Shown here one piece after another: positions 11,258-20,301 of a DNA stretch of 64,000 bases. Both the position numbers and the translations under genes were made by a program. The stretch lies in assembly GCA_030530095.1 (NCBI GenBank), contig JAUMVO010000002.1:147968-211967 (forward strand), in the 5' to 3' direction. Each line of letters starts with the position of its first letter. Positions within the stretch are counted from its first letter, which is position 1. The notes beneath the pieces were generated by a model. It saw only the letters and a list, made by a program, of their open reading frames with translations. It was not told the DNA's origin and did no database searches. The stretch is from Clostridiaceae bacterium. Lineage in GTDB: Bacteria > Bacillota > Clostridia > Oscillospirales > Acutalibacteraceae.

Positions 11258-12490
11258 TTACGCGTTTTCAGCGTTTTTTTGCGTGGTTGTTTTTTCCTTA
11301 GTTTCGTTGTTCCCGAAAGTCTTGAACGAATTGACGGTGCTCGTGGTAAGAACATAGACGCTGTCGGCGTCGCAGTAGCAATTAATACCGTCGCTTGAAA
11401 CGTCAGCCGTACCGATTATTTTTCCGCGGCGGTTGAAGTTTATAAGTTGACGGTCGGTAAGCACCGAAATATTTCTGCCGTCGCAGGAAACAGAGCGCAC
11501 CGCCGAGTTAATCTCGGACGAGAACATCTCCTTACCGTCGGCATTATATAGCGTGAGAATTTTTGAGCTTGACGAACCGTATTTTGAGAACACAGCGGCA
11601 GTGATGTTATTCTCCGCCGTGCACTGTCTTGCAAGGCTGTTGAGCGAAAGATCGATATCGACTCTGTTTGCCTTACGGTCTATAAAGCTCATGATATTAG
11701 GTCCGCTTGCAAGAAGCATCTTTCCTTTTACAAATTCGACCTTTGAAACGGTATTTGAGCCGTAGTTGTATTCAAACACGGGCTCCTGATAGTCAAAGTC
11801 GAAAATAAGAACTCTCGTGTACAGTTCACCGTTTTCTGCGCCGATTACACTGACGGCTACTCTGTCGCCCTTATCGGAGATATCGGTTGAAATAATCTCG
11901 TCCTTCGAGCAGTCCCAGCGGAAGATTTCCTTGCGGTTGGAATTGAAAACAATGAGCTGGGAAGCCGAGTTTTCGCCGCGTGTGGCTATTGCAACGGAAC
12001 CGTTTCTGCCGACACAGGCGGTCAGAATTTTCTGGTCCGTCGAGCCTTCGTAAAGTATCTTTGTCTTTGAAAGCACGCGGTAACTGAAGCCGCCTACATC
12101 AAAAAGTATAGCTCTGCCGTTACAGCTGTCGATAAGCGGATTTGAATACGAATGGGTAAAGCCGGAAAGCTTTCTCGCGGTCGAGTCGAGTACGTAGGTA
12201 CTGTCAGACGTGAGCACGAGCAGATCAGAATCAATCTGCTTTACGTCGATGGGAGTAGAGCTCTCAAAATAGTAAGGATAACCGTCGCCGCGCTTTGAGC
12301 CTAAAACCATACTGTAAAAATAGTCGCCCACGCTTGAAAATGTGATATTGCCGAAACGGTCAGCAGCAATAAACAACAGTATGAGCACGGCAAAAATAAC
12401 GCTGACTACCTTAAGCACGGTAATAAGCCTGCCCTGATTAATATCGTCTTTAATTTTGGCTTTTCTGATTTTTATACTTCTCTTCTTCAT
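11258..12490 (-). CDS. DUF5711-type membrane-anchored beta-propeller protein
   Basis: A 410-residue protein with a basic N-terminus, one transmembrane helix at about residues 25-45, and a large extracytoplasmic part made of repeated beta-strand blades of the PQQ/WD-like kind (repeats such as LLVLTSDSTYVLD, VLIFDFDYQEPVF). This matches the DUF5711 family of Ruminococcaceae and relatives, with no known function. The start is ATG 12490, with GGTGG six bases upstream, in preference to GTG 12499. It lies directly after truA and before cvpA. Confidence 0.7.
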   Translation of the reverse strand: MKKRSIKIRKAKIKDDINQGRLITVLKVVSVIFAVLILLFIAADRFGNITFSSVGDYFYSMVLGSKRGDGYPYYFESSTPIDVKQIDSDLLVLTSDSTYVLDSTARKLSGFTHSYSNPLIDSCNGRAILFDVGGFSYRVLSKTKILYEGSTDQKILTACVGRNGSVAIATRGENSASQLIVFNSNRKEIFRWDCSKDEIISTDISDKGDRVAVSVIGAENGELYTRVLIFDFDYQEPVFEYNYGSNTVSKVEFVKGKMLLASGPNIMSFIDRKANRVDIDLSLNSLARQCTAENNITAAVFSKYGSSSSKILTLYNADGKEMFSSEINSAVRSVSCDGRNISVLTDRQLINFNRRGKIIGTADVSSDGINCYCDADSVYVLTTSTVNSFKTFGNNETKEKTTTQKNAENA

Positions 12491-12505
12491 CTTTTCCACC
12501 GAAAA

Positions 12506-13240
12506 TCAATAATTGACTTTATCCAAATACAGTCCGCAGGGCTTAACCGTTGCGCCTGCCTGCTGTCTGTCCTTTGAAGCTATAATCGAAGCTACGGCGC
12601 CCTTTTCGATTTTACCCGAATTAATGTCGAGCAGAGTGCCGACTATAATGCGCACCATATTGTAAAGGAAGCCGTCGGCTTCAACAGATATTTCAACAAA
12701 GTCGCCGTTACGCTTAACGGAAATGCTTTTAATTGTTCTTGTCTTGTCCTCTACCGAGCTGTCAGCCGAGCAAAAGGCAGAGAAATCGTGAGTACCGAGA
12801 AACGCCTGAGCTTCGCTGTTCAGCATATCTACGTCGATTTTATAAGGATAAAAAAGCGCTCTGTCAACATAAAACGGATTTTCAAAATCTCTGTTGAATA
12901 TCAGGTATTTATACTGCTTGGATTTACAGTCATAACGTGCATGAAATTCATAAGGTACACTACGAATTTCGGTAACCGCCACACTGTCTGGTAAAACCGC
13001 ATTGAGCGATTTTTTTAAGGCGGTGCAGTCGATGTCCTTTTCGGTTCTTATATTGCAGCAGAACATATTCGCGTGGACGCCCGCATCGGTACGGCTGCAG
13101 CCGGTAACGTTTTCGCGAACGCCGAGTATGCGTTCAACGGCGTCCTGCAAGCTCTGCTGAACGGTCACGGCGTTGGGCTGAACCTGCCAGCCGTGAAAAC
13201 GCGAACCGTCAAACATAAGTGTCAGTAAATAATTATTCAT
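12506..13240 (-). CDS. truA: tRNA pseudouridine synthase TruA
   Basis: Converts uridines 38-40 of the tRNA anticodon arm to pseudouridine. It has 244 residues, the usual length. The catalytic aspartate is Asp52 in GCSRTDAGVHA. The start at 13240 (MNNYLLTLMFDG) fits the family and makes a one-base overlap with the ecfT stop (TGATG). An in-frame extension up to 13384 overlaps ecfT and is rejected. It is linked to ecfA1A2T. Confidence 0.95.
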   Translation of the reverse strand: MNNYLLTLMFDGSRFHGWQVQPNAVTVQQSLQDAVERILGVRENVTGCSRTDAGVHANMFCCNIRTEKDIDCTALKKSLNAVLPDSVAVTEIRSVPYEFHARYDCKSKQYKYLIFNRDFENPFYVDRALFYPYKIDVDMLNSEAQAFLGTHDFSAFCSADSSVEDKTRTIKSISVKRNGDFVEISVEADGFLYNMVRIIVGTLLDINSGKIEKGAVASIIASKDRQQAGATVKPCGLYLDKVNY

Positions 13241-14055
13241 CACAGCACCGTCGGAAAATAATGATTGAGTAAGATTATACCCGCAACCGTCGCTGCTACG
13301 ACGATAAGCGAGATATAATCGCGCACAGCGCACTTCATAACGCGAAGTCTTGTTCTGCCCTCGCCGCCCTGATAACAGCGGCATTCCATCGCAAACGCAA
13401 GCTCATAGGCTCTGCGGAACGAGTTTATAAACAGCGGAACGAATATCGGCACCAACGCTTTTCCGCGCTGAACGATATTACCGCTTTCAAGGTCCGCACC
13501 CCTCGATTTCTGCGCCGACATTATCTTGTCAACCTCGTCGATAAGAGTCGGAATGAAACGCAAAGCAATAGTCATCATCATTGCTATTGAGTGAACATTG
13601 ATCTTAAATACCTTCAGCGGACAGAAAAGCCTCTCGATAGCGTCTGTGAGCATAGTGGGGGAAGTCGTGTAGGTAAGCATAGAGCTTGCAACGACCAGAA
13701 GAATAATCCTCAGCGTTGTAAACAGCGCCATATTCACGCCGCCCGTTGTGATTTTAAGCTTCCACCATTCCCAGAGCACCTCGCCCGTTCTGTTGTAAAT
13801 AAGCTGTAAAAGCGAGGTTATGATAACGATAATAACTATCGGTCTTACGCTCTTTAATATGAGCTTGGGCGAAATACGCGAAAGCAGTATGACGGCAAGC
13901 AGCAGTATGAACATTATGCCCATAGCGTAAAAGTTTTTGCAAAGGAAAATGGCAACTATATAAGCAAAAACAAGCACTATTTTAATTCTCGGGTCAAGTC
14001 TGTGTATCACGGAATTACCGGGAAAATACTGGCCGAGGGTGATGTCCTTAATCAT
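13240..14055 (-). CDS. ecfT: EcfT, transmembrane component of energy-coupling factor transporter
   Basis: Couples the two ATPases to substrate-specific S proteins such as BioY. The 271-residue protein has several transmembrane helices and the two short Arg-Gly coupling motifs, SRG in QKSRGADLE and the related RCYQGGEG. It overlaps ecfA2 at its 5' end and truA at its 3' end. As no S gene is in the same block, it is probably a shared (group II) module serving several S components. Confidence 0.93.
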   Translation of the reverse strand: MIKDITLGQYFPGNSVIHRLDPRIKIVLVFAYIVAIFLCKNFYAMGIMFILLLAVILLSRISPKLILKSVRPIVIIVIITSLLQLIYNRTGEVLWEWWKLKITTGGVNMALFTTLRIILLVVASSMLTYTTSPTMLTDAIERLFCPLKVFKINVHSIAMMMTIALRFIPTLIDEVDKIMSAQKSRGADLESGNIVQRGKALVPIFVPLFINSFRRAYELAFAMECRCYQGGEGRTRLRVMKCAVRDYISLIVVAATVAGIILLNHYFPTVL

Positions 14056-14918
14056 ACCTGCACCCCCTTCTTTTTAAGAAGCGAGAGCAACTCGTCACGC
14101 GCAGCGGTAACCGAATAGATATCGGTGCGCACATCGTAACCCTTTTTCTTAAGGTCCATGAAAATACGCGTAATCTGCGGCGCGTCAAGTCCGATTTCGA
14201 CTAAGCGGTCAATTCCCGAGAAAACCTCGTCAACCGTGCCGCAAAGTTCAATTTTACCCTTATTCATCACAATTACCTTATCGGCAAGACGTGCAACGTC
14301 CTCCATACTGTGGGAGACGATAATAACCGTATTTTCCGTAGCCTGACGGTAGTCGGCTATCATATTCTCTATCTTCTGTCTGCCGCGCGGGTCAAGTCCC
14401 GCGGTAGGCTCGTCAAGTATAAGCACCTTAGGCTCCATAGCCATAACGCCCGCTATTGCGACACGGCGCTTCTCACCGCCGGAAAGGTCGAAGGGAGATT
14501 TTTTGAGCATTTCCTCCTTAAGTCCGACAAATGACGCCGCCTTCATAACATGAGCGTCAATCTCGTCCTTGTCAAGTCCCATATTCCTGGGGCCGAAGGC
14601 TATATCGTCGTAAACCGTGCTCTCAAAGAGCTGATATTCGGGATACTGGAAGCAAAGTCCGACCTTGAAGCGGACGCTGCGCGTATAGTCCTTTGACGAA
14701 TGAATATCGGTTCCGTCAAACAGTATCTTGCCCTTTGAAGGTTTGAGAATACCGTTAAGATGCTGAACGAGCGTCGATTTACCCGAACCTGTATGACCGA
14801 TTATTCCGACGAACTCGCCCTCGTCAATCTGCACGTTGACGTCGTCAAGCGCTCTGACTTCAAAGGGTGTGTTCTCGGAATAGATATATGATAGATTTTG
14901 TGTTTCAATCAACGCCAT
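14052..14918 (-). CDS. ecfA2: EcfA2, ATPase of energy-coupling factor transporter
   Basis: A 288-residue ABC ATPase with Walker A GHTGSGKST, signature LSGGEKRR, and Walker B VLILDEPTAGLDPRGR. The order ecfA1-ecfA2-ecfT is the standard one, and the SGGEKRRVAIAG signature is typical of EcfA2. It overlaps ecfA1 by one base and ecfT by four. Confidence 0.94.
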   Translation of the reverse strand: MALIETQNLSYIYSENTPFEVRALDDVNVQIDEGEFVGIIGHTGSGKSTLVQHLNGILKPSKGKILFDGTDIHSSKDYTRSVRFKVGLCFQYPEYQLFESTVYDDIAFGPRNMGLDKDEIDAHVMKAASFVGLKEEMLKKSPFDLSGGEKRRVAIAGVMAMEPKVLILDEPTAGLDPRGRQKIENMIADYRQATENTVIIVSHSMEDVARLADKVIVMNKGKIELCGTVDEVFSGIDRLVEIGLDAPQITRIFMDLKKKGYDVRTDIYSVTAARDELLSLLKKKGVQV

Positions 14919-15778
14919 TATCGGTCTCCGATCAGTTTTTCAATTCTCTCCACAAGTTCTTCCTCGTAGATGATATCCGGTGAAATATTAACTCCGCTTT
15001 TTGAAAGTTCCTCGGCAAGATATGCAACCGAAGGTACATCAAGGCCGATATTTCTCAAAGCTTCTCTGTTTCTGAATACTTCCTTCGGAGTGCCGTCCAT
15101 AACTACTTTCGCGTTATCCATAACGACAACTCTCGAGGCAAGTGTAGCTTCCTCCATAAAGTGAGTTATAAAAACTATTGCCATACCGTACTCACGGTTG
15201 AGCTTGATTACGGTCTTCATAACCTCTTTCCTGCCCTGAGGATCAAGCATGGCTGTAGGCTCGTCAAAGAATATGCACTTGGGGAGCATTGCTATAATAC
15301 CCGCAATTGCAACCCTCTGCTTCTGACCGCCCGAAAGCTTGTGCGGCTCGGACAGACGGTGCTCGTACATACCGACAGCCTTCAATGAGTCGTCAACTCT
15401 CTTTCGTATTTCATCACGCGGCAATCCCAGATTTTCGGGGCCGAACGCGACGTCCTCCTCAACTATGGAGGCAACTATCTGATTGTCGGGGTTCTGAAAG
15501 ACAACGCCGACAGTTTTTCTGATATCGTAGGATTTTTCCTCGTCGGCGGTATCCATACCGTCAACGGTGACGGTTCCGCTTTCGGGAATGAGTATCGAAT
15601 TTGAAAGCTTGGCAAGCGTCGATTTTCCCGAGCCGTTATGCCCGAGTATTGCGACAAACTCGCCCTCTTTAATATCAAGACTTACGCCGTCAACGGCAAG
15701 AGGAAGCTTCTCACCCTCCTCGGCCGCTTCGTAGCGGAAGCTGACGTTATCAAATTTTACAATACTCTTTTTATCCAT
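14918..15778 (-). CDS. ecfA1: EcfA1, ATPase of energy-coupling factor transporter
   Basis: A 286-residue ABC ATPase with Walker [10 protein letters not shown], signature LSGGQKQR and Walker [14 protein letters not shown]. It pairs with EcfA2 to power vitamin uptake. It lies 18 bases after a methyltransferase gene, within the same colinear block. Confidence 0.94.
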   Translation of the reverse strand: MDKKSIVKFDNVSFRYEAAEEGEKLPLAVDGVSLDIKEGEFVAILGHNGSGKSTLAKLSNSILIPESGTVTVDGMDTADEEKSYDIRKTVGVVFQNPDNQIVASIVEEDVAFGPENLGLPRDEIRKRVDDSLKAVGMYEHRLSEPHKLSGGQKQRVAIAGIIAMLPKCIFFDEPTAMLDPQGRKEVMKTVIKLNREYGMAIVFITHFMEEATLASRVVVMDNAKVVMDGTPKEVFRNREALRNIGLDVPSVAYLAEELSKSGVNISPDIIYEEELVERIEKLIGDR

Positions 15779-15796
15779 ATTTTACCTTTTTGTAAA

Positions 15797-16660
15797 TTAT
15801 TTGTGCCAGATTGCGGACGCTCCGCACGGCAGAACCATACCGGTCCGGGTTACGGGAAGTCCGATTTCATCGCTTTCAACCGAGCCGCCGAATTTCGGCT
15901 TGATTACCGCTCCGAGTATGTACTGCATAACCGCAGGTGAAAGTCCGGTAGTGTATGAGTTTATCAATACCATAAGAGGATTGTCGGAAAGCACCTGAGC
16001 GCACAGTTCGACAAAGCTGTATACCTCGTTTTCAAGCTTCCAGATTTCGCCGCCCGGTCCCCTGCCGTATGACGGCGGGTCCATAATGATAATATCGTAG
16101 CGGTTGCCGCGTCTTATTTCGCGCTGTACGAACTTTACACAGTCGTCAACTATCCAGCGAACATTTCTGTCTGCAACGCCTGATAAAACGGCGTTCTCCT
16201 TTGCCCACTGCACCATACCCTTTGAAGCGTCAACGTGAACAACGTCCGCTCCCGCCTTAAGCGCGGCTACGGTTGCGCCGCCGGTGTATGCAAAGAGGTT
16301 AAGCACCTTAACGGGTCTGCCCGCCTCTTTTATAAGCTTAGCAGTGTAATCCCAGTTGACTGCCTGCTCGGGAAATATACCCGTGTGCTTGAAGCCCATG
16401 GTCTTAACGTTAAATGCAAGCTCACCGTAGTTTATACGCCAGAAATCGGGAAGCTTCTTTTTGATTTCCCAGCTGCCTCCGCCCGAATTCGAGCGGTGAT
16501 ACACTGCGTCGGCATTCTTCCACTTCGGATGGGTTTTCGGCGTGTTCCAGATTACCTGCGGGTCGGGTCTGATAAGCGTTATTTCTCCCCAGCGTTCAAG
16601 GCGTTCGCCGCCCGAACAGTCGAGGAGCTCATAATCCTTCCATAAAGACGAATAACGCAT
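15797..16660 (-). CDS. Class I SAM-dependent (rRNA-type) methyltransferase
   Basis: A 287-residue protein with SAM motif I NLFAYTGGATVAALKAGA, the acidic motif II HVDASKG, and DPPSYGRGPGG, which places it in the RlmI/RlmK-like methyltransferase group (Methyltrans_SAM). Those enzymes methylate 23S rRNA. The N-terminal PUA domain of RlmI is absent, so the exact target is uncertain. The ATG overlaps the glmM stop by one base. Confidence 0.8.
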   Translation of the reverse strand: MRYSSLWKDYELLDCSGGERLERWGEITLIRPDPQVIWNTPKTHPKWKNADAVYHRSNSGGGSWEIKKKLPDFWRINYGELAFNVKTMGFKHTGIFPEQAVNWDYTAKLIKEAGRPVKVLNLFAYTGGATVAALKAGADVVHVDASKGMVQWAKENAVLSGVADRNVRWIVDDCVKFVQREIRRGNRYDIIIMDPPSYGRGPGGEIWKLENEVYSFVELCAQVLSDNPLMVLINSYTTGLSPAVMQYILGAVIKPKFGGSVESDEIGLPVTRTGMVLPCGASAIWHK

Positions 16661-18009
16661 CAGACGAGCCTTTCCTCAACAACCTTGGCTATTGAATCGG
16701 CAAGGTCCTTTATCTTATCGTAATCCTTGCCCTCAAGCATAACTCTGACAAGCGGCTCCGTACCCGAAACGCGGACGAGCACTCTGCCGTCCTCACCGAG
16801 CTCCTGCTCGGCTTCCCTGATTGCAAGCTGAACCTCGGGGTCCTTATCGAGACGCTGCTTGCCGAAATTGGAAACGCGGACATTTACAAGTACCTGCGGG
16901 AATACCTCCATCTCGGAAGCAAGTTCGGAAATTTTCTTACCCGTTCTCTTCAAGACGTTGAGCACCTGGATTGCAGACATCTGACCGTCGCCGGTTGTTG
17001 CGTGGTCAAGGAAAATAATGTGTCCCGACTGCTCGCCGCCTATGCAATGGCCGTTTGCAACCATATTTTCAAGCACGTAACGGTCGCCTACCTTGGTCTT
17101 TTCACAGTGAATACCGTTTTCATCACAGAACTTAAAGAAGCCCATATTGCTCATTACCGTAACAACAGCGGTATCGTTCTTAAGCTGGCCGTTCTGCTTC
17201 ATATACTTGGCGCATATTGCTATAATCTTATCGCCGTCAACTATATTGCCGTTCTCGTCAACAATGAGCATTCTGTCGGCGTCGCCGTCAAACGCGAAGC
17301 CTATGTCGCACTGATTGTCAACAACGTACTTCTGAAGCTGTTCCATATGAGTTGAGCCGCACTTGTCGTTTATATTAACGCCGTTGGGATCGTCATTGAT
17401 GATAAAGCACTTTGCGCCGAGCCTTGTGAACAGAGCTCTGGCGGTAACGGATGATGAACCGTTAGCGCAGTCGAGGGCTATTCTCATACCCTTGAAGTCG
17501 CCGTCAGAGGTCATGGCAAGGTGGAAAATGTAGTCGTCAACCGCAGTTGTCGAGAAATGAATTCTGCCGACATCACCGCCGAGAACTACGGGCGGAACCT
17601 TGGACTCGTCAAGTATGATTTCCTCAATTTCGTTTTCAAGCTCATCGGGAAGCTTATAGCCGTTGTACTGGAAAATTTTGATTCCGTTATATTCGCACGG
17701 GTTGTGCGAAGCAGAAATCATAACGCCCGCATCGTAGCCGTATTCCTTAACAAGAAACGCGACCGCAGGTGTAGGAACTACATCAAGCACAAGCACATCC
17801 GCGCCTACCGAGCAAAGACCGGCAGAAATGGCCGAGCAGAGCATGTGCGAGGACGCTCTGGTGTCCATGCCGATAAGAACCTTCGGCTTGTGTGACAAAT
17901 TCTCGGTGAGCACCATGGCAGCCGCTCTGCCGATTTTCATTGCAAGCTCACACGAAAGCTCCGTATTTGCGACGCCTCTTGCGCCGTCGGTACCGAATAA
18001 TCTACCCAT
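16660..18009 (-). CDS. glmM: Phosphoglucosamine mutase GlmM
   Basis: Interconverts glucosamine-6-phosphate and glucosamine-1-phosphate for peptidoglycan precursor synthesis. The 449-residue protein has the active-site phosphoserine loop MISASHNP, the metal-binding loop DGDADR and the sugar-binding GEQSGH. The length and the N-terminal GRLFGTDGARG are typical of GlmM. It lies 17 bases after ruvB. Confidence 0.97.
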   Translation of the reverse strand: MGRLFGTDGARGVANTELSCELAMKIGRAAAMVLTENLSHKPKVLIGMDTRASSHMLCSAISAGLCSVGADVLVLDVVPTPAVAFLVKEYGYDAGVMISASHNPCEYNGIKIFQYNGYKLPDELENEIEEIILDESKVPPVVLGGDVGRIHFSTTAVDDYIFHLAMTSDGDFKGMRIALDCANGSSSVTARALFTRLGAKCFIINDDPNGVNINDKCGSTHMEQLQKYVVDNQCDIGFAFDGDADRMLIVDENGNIVDGDKIIAICAKYMKQNGQLKNDTAVVTVMSNMGFFKFCDENGIHCEKTKVGDRYVLENMVANGHCIGGEQSGHIIFLDHATTGDGQMSAIQVLNVLKRTGKKISELASEMEVFPQVLVNVRVSNFGKQRLDKDPEVQLAIREAEQELGEDGRVLVRVSGTEPLVRVMLEGKDYDKIKDLADSIAKVVEERLV

Positions 18010-18026
18010 TGTAAAATCTCCTCAAA

Positions 18027-19070
18027 TTATAAATCAAATCTTTGCTGTCCGTTGTCGTTGCCGCCGTTAAATGGTATTCCCAGATGCTTGTAGGCAAGCG
18101 GCGTGGCAACTCTGCCTCGCGGCGTTTTGGCAAGAAAGCCTATCTGTAAGAGATACGGCTCAACGACATCCTCAACGGTTATCGCTTCCTCACCTATTGT
18201 AGCGGCGATGGTGTCGAGTCCGACCGGACCGCCGTTATAATTCTTAATCATTGACGTCAAAAGCAGTCTGTCAATTGAGTCGAGACCGAGCTCGTCAATC
18301 TCCATCCTCGAAAGCGCAATTTTCGCTATGTCCGAAGTAATTGAGCCGTTGCCCATAACGTCGGCAAAATCTCGCGAACGCTTAAGAAGCCTGTTGGCTA
18401 TTCGCGGCGTACCGCGCGAACGCGATGCAATCTCGAGCGCGCCGTCGGGGTCAATCATAACGCCTAAAATTCCCGCGGAACGCCTGACTATCTGAGCAAG
18501 CTCGTCGGGTGAGTACATTTCAAGACGTTCAATATCGCCGAAACGGTCGCGCAGCGGTGCCGAAATCTGACCGCTTCTGGTCGTGGCGCCGACAAGTGTG
18601 AAGCGCGGAAGGTCAAGTCTTATCGACCTTGCAGACGGGCCCTTGCCGATTATGATATCGAGCGCGTTGTCCTCCATCGCAGGATAGAGCACTTCCTCAA
18701 CCTGACGCGAAAGACGGTGGATCTCATCTATGAAAAGCACGTCGCCCTCGTTAAGGTTGGTGAGCAAAGCTGCGAGGTCACCCTGCTTCTCGATAGCGGG
18801 TCCCGAGGTAACTCTCATCTGAACGCCCATCTCGTTGGCTATAATGCCCGCGAGCGTGGTTTTACCGAGTCCGGGAGGTCCGTAGAGAAGAATGTGGTCG
18901 AGCACGTCGCCTCTCGACTTAGCCGCTTCGATATAGACCTTTAAGTTTTCCTTAGCCTTCTCCTGACCGATATACTCGTTAAAGGTTTTCGGTCTTAACG
19001 AAACTTCAATATCGTTGTCAATCTCGTTCAGGTCGGGAGAAATAATCCTGTTTTCGTTATCAAAATCCAT
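18027..19070 (-). CDS. ruvB: Holliday junction branch migration ATPase RuvB
   Basis: Hexameric motor that drives branch migration with RuvA. It has 347 residues with Walker [10 protein letters not shown], Walker B LFIDEIHR, sensor GATTRSG and the C-terminal winged helix. It follows ruvA by 6 bases. Confidence 0.97.
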   Translation of the reverse strand: MDFDNENRIISPDLNEIDNDIEVSLRPKTFNEYIGQEKAKENLKVYIEAAKSRGDVLDHILLYGPPGLGKTTLAGIIANEMGVQMRVTSGPAIEKQGDLAALLTNLNEGDVLFIDEIHRLSRQVEEVLYPAMEDNALDIIIGKGPSARSIRLDLPRFTLVGATTRSGQISAPLRDRFGDIERLEMYSPDELAQIVRRSAGILGVMIDPDGALEIASRSRGTPRIANRLLKRSRDFADVMGNGSITSDIAKIALSRMEIDELGLDSIDRLLLTSMIKNYNGGPVGLDTIAATIGEEAITVEDVVEPYLLQIGFLAKTPRGRVATPLAYKHLGIPFNGGNDNGQQRFDL

Positions 19071-19076
19071 ATTGCG

Positions 19077-19685
19077 TTACCCTATTCTTGAAAGCTGTTT
19101 TAATGCCTGCTTTATAAGTTCCTCGGTTGAAAGCGATTTGTCAAGTCTGCCGACCGCAGAAGCCGCCTCACTCTGCGAATAGCCGAGCATTGTAAGCGCC
19201 GATACCGCCTCGGAGGTGTTAGCCGCATTCATCGCGGCGTTTGCACTCTCAACCTCGATTCCCGACGAGCCTAAATCAAGTCCCGCAGCGAGCTTGTCCT
19301 TAAGTTCAAGCACTATGCGCTGAGCGAGCTTGGGACCGACACCGTTTGCGCGGGTAATGGACTTACTGTCGCCCGACGCTATCGCAAGCGCAAGCGAATC
19401 GGGAGTAAGCTCGCTTAAAATAGCGAGCGCCACCTTCGGGCCGACGCCCGAAACGCTCAGAAGCACCTTGAAGCATTCCATCTCGGTTTCGGTATAAAAA
19501 CCGAAAAGGTCAAGCGCATTTTCCGAAACGTTAAGGTAGGTAAACAGAGTTACCGTTTCGCCCTTTGACGCGATATTTTTAAGCGTGTTCATTGTGGTGA
19601 AGCACTTGAACGCAACGCCGTTGCAGTTAACGGCAACACACTGTGTATCGTAGAATACGACTTCACCCGTTATTGAATAAAACAT
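19077..19685 (-). CDS. ruvA: Holliday junction DNA helicase subunit RuvA
   Basis: Binds four-way junctions and loads RuvB. It has 202 residues with an OB-fold N-terminus (MFYSITGEVV), two helix-hairpin-helix motifs around VSGVGPKVALAIL and ANGVGPKLAQRIV, and a C-terminal RuvB-binding domain. ATG 19685 is the family start; a longer frame reaching into ruvC is rejected. It lies 10 bases downstream of ruvC. Confidence 0.96.
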   Translation of the reverse strand: MFYSITGEVVFYDTQCVAVNCNGVAFKCFTTMNTLKNIASKGETVTLFTYLNVSENALDLFGFYTETEMECFKVLLSVSGVGPKVALAILSELTPDSLALAIASGDSKSITRANGVGPKLAQRIVLELKDKLAAGLDLGSSGIEVESANAAMNAANTSEAVSALTMLGYSQSEAASAVGRLDKSLSTEELIKQALKQLSRIG

Positions 19686-19695
19686 AATCTTTTCC

Positions 19696-20196
19696 TCACC
19701 TGATATTTCGCAGTTTACCCATAAGCGAGCCGCTTGAATGAGCGTGGCAGACAGCCATCGCAAGCGCGTCCGCGGTATCGTCGGGTTTGGGCACCTTCTC
19801 AAGATTGAGAATTACGCGTATCATTTCCTGAACCTGCTTTTTCTCGGCTCTGCCGTAGCCGACTACGCTCTGTTTTACCTGAAGCGGCGTGTATTCGAAA
19901 ATTTCGGCTCCGTTCTGATGTGCGGCAAGTACCGTAACGCCCCTCGCCTGAGCAACGTCGATAACCGTTTTGGCATTCGTGTTATAGAAAAGCTTTTCTA
20001 TAGCCATAGCCTCAGGCTTATACTTTGCAAAAAGCATATTCAGGTCCTTGTAGATAACGTCAAGGCGTTCGACAAACGGCATACCCGCCGGCGTGGTAAT
20101 CGCGCCGTAATCGAGTACGGTGAAGCGGTTTGCTTCGTATTTAATTACGCCGTAGCCGACTATAGCATAGCCGGGGTCGATACCTAAAATTATCAT
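19696..20196 (-). CDS. ruvC: Crossover junction endodeoxyribonuclease RuvC
   Basis: Resolves Holliday junctions. The 166-residue protein has the RNase H-like acidic residues in GIDPG (Asp7), AIEKLFY (Glu) and the C-terminal DDTADALA. It is the first gene of the ruvCAB block and has its own promoter. Confidence 0.96.
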   Translation of the reverse strand: MIILGIDPGYAIVGYGVIKYEANRFTVLDYGAITTPAGMPFVERLDVIYKDLNMLFAKYKPEAMAIEKLFYNTNAKTVIDVAQARGVTVLAAHQNGAEIFEYTPLQVKQSVVGYGRAEKKQVQEMIRVILNLEKVPKPDDTADALAMAVCHAHSSGSLMGKLRNIR

Positions 20197-20228
20197 AAAA
20201 CCTAATACCCCATATTAGTATTTTTATA

Positions 20229-20257
20229 ATTATACTATAACTTATAAAATAATGCAA
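20229..20257 (-). promoter_or_regulatory. Promoter of the ruvC-led gene block
   Basis: TTGCAT (20257-20252), a 17-base spacer and TATAAT (20234-20229) on the minus strand. It is the only strong promoter seen for the closely packed genes from ruvC to the clpE-like gene. Its -35 box abuts the der terminator. Confidence 0.75.
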
Positions 20258-20258
20258 T

Positions 20259-20289
20259 AAAAAAGAGCGAATTAATCGCCCTTTTTTGA
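20259..20289 (-). terminator. Terminator after der
   Basis: On the minus strand AAAAAAGGGCGA-TTAAT-TCGCTCTTTTTT: short GC stem with a T-tract, ending the DUF512-der unit. Confidence 0.85.
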
Positions 20290-20301
20290 AGTTTTATTGA
20301 A

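Noticed and set aside
13241..13384. N-terminal extension of truA overlapping ecfT
   Set aside because: The extension is not family-like and the internal ATG at 13240 forms the usual TGATG coupling.
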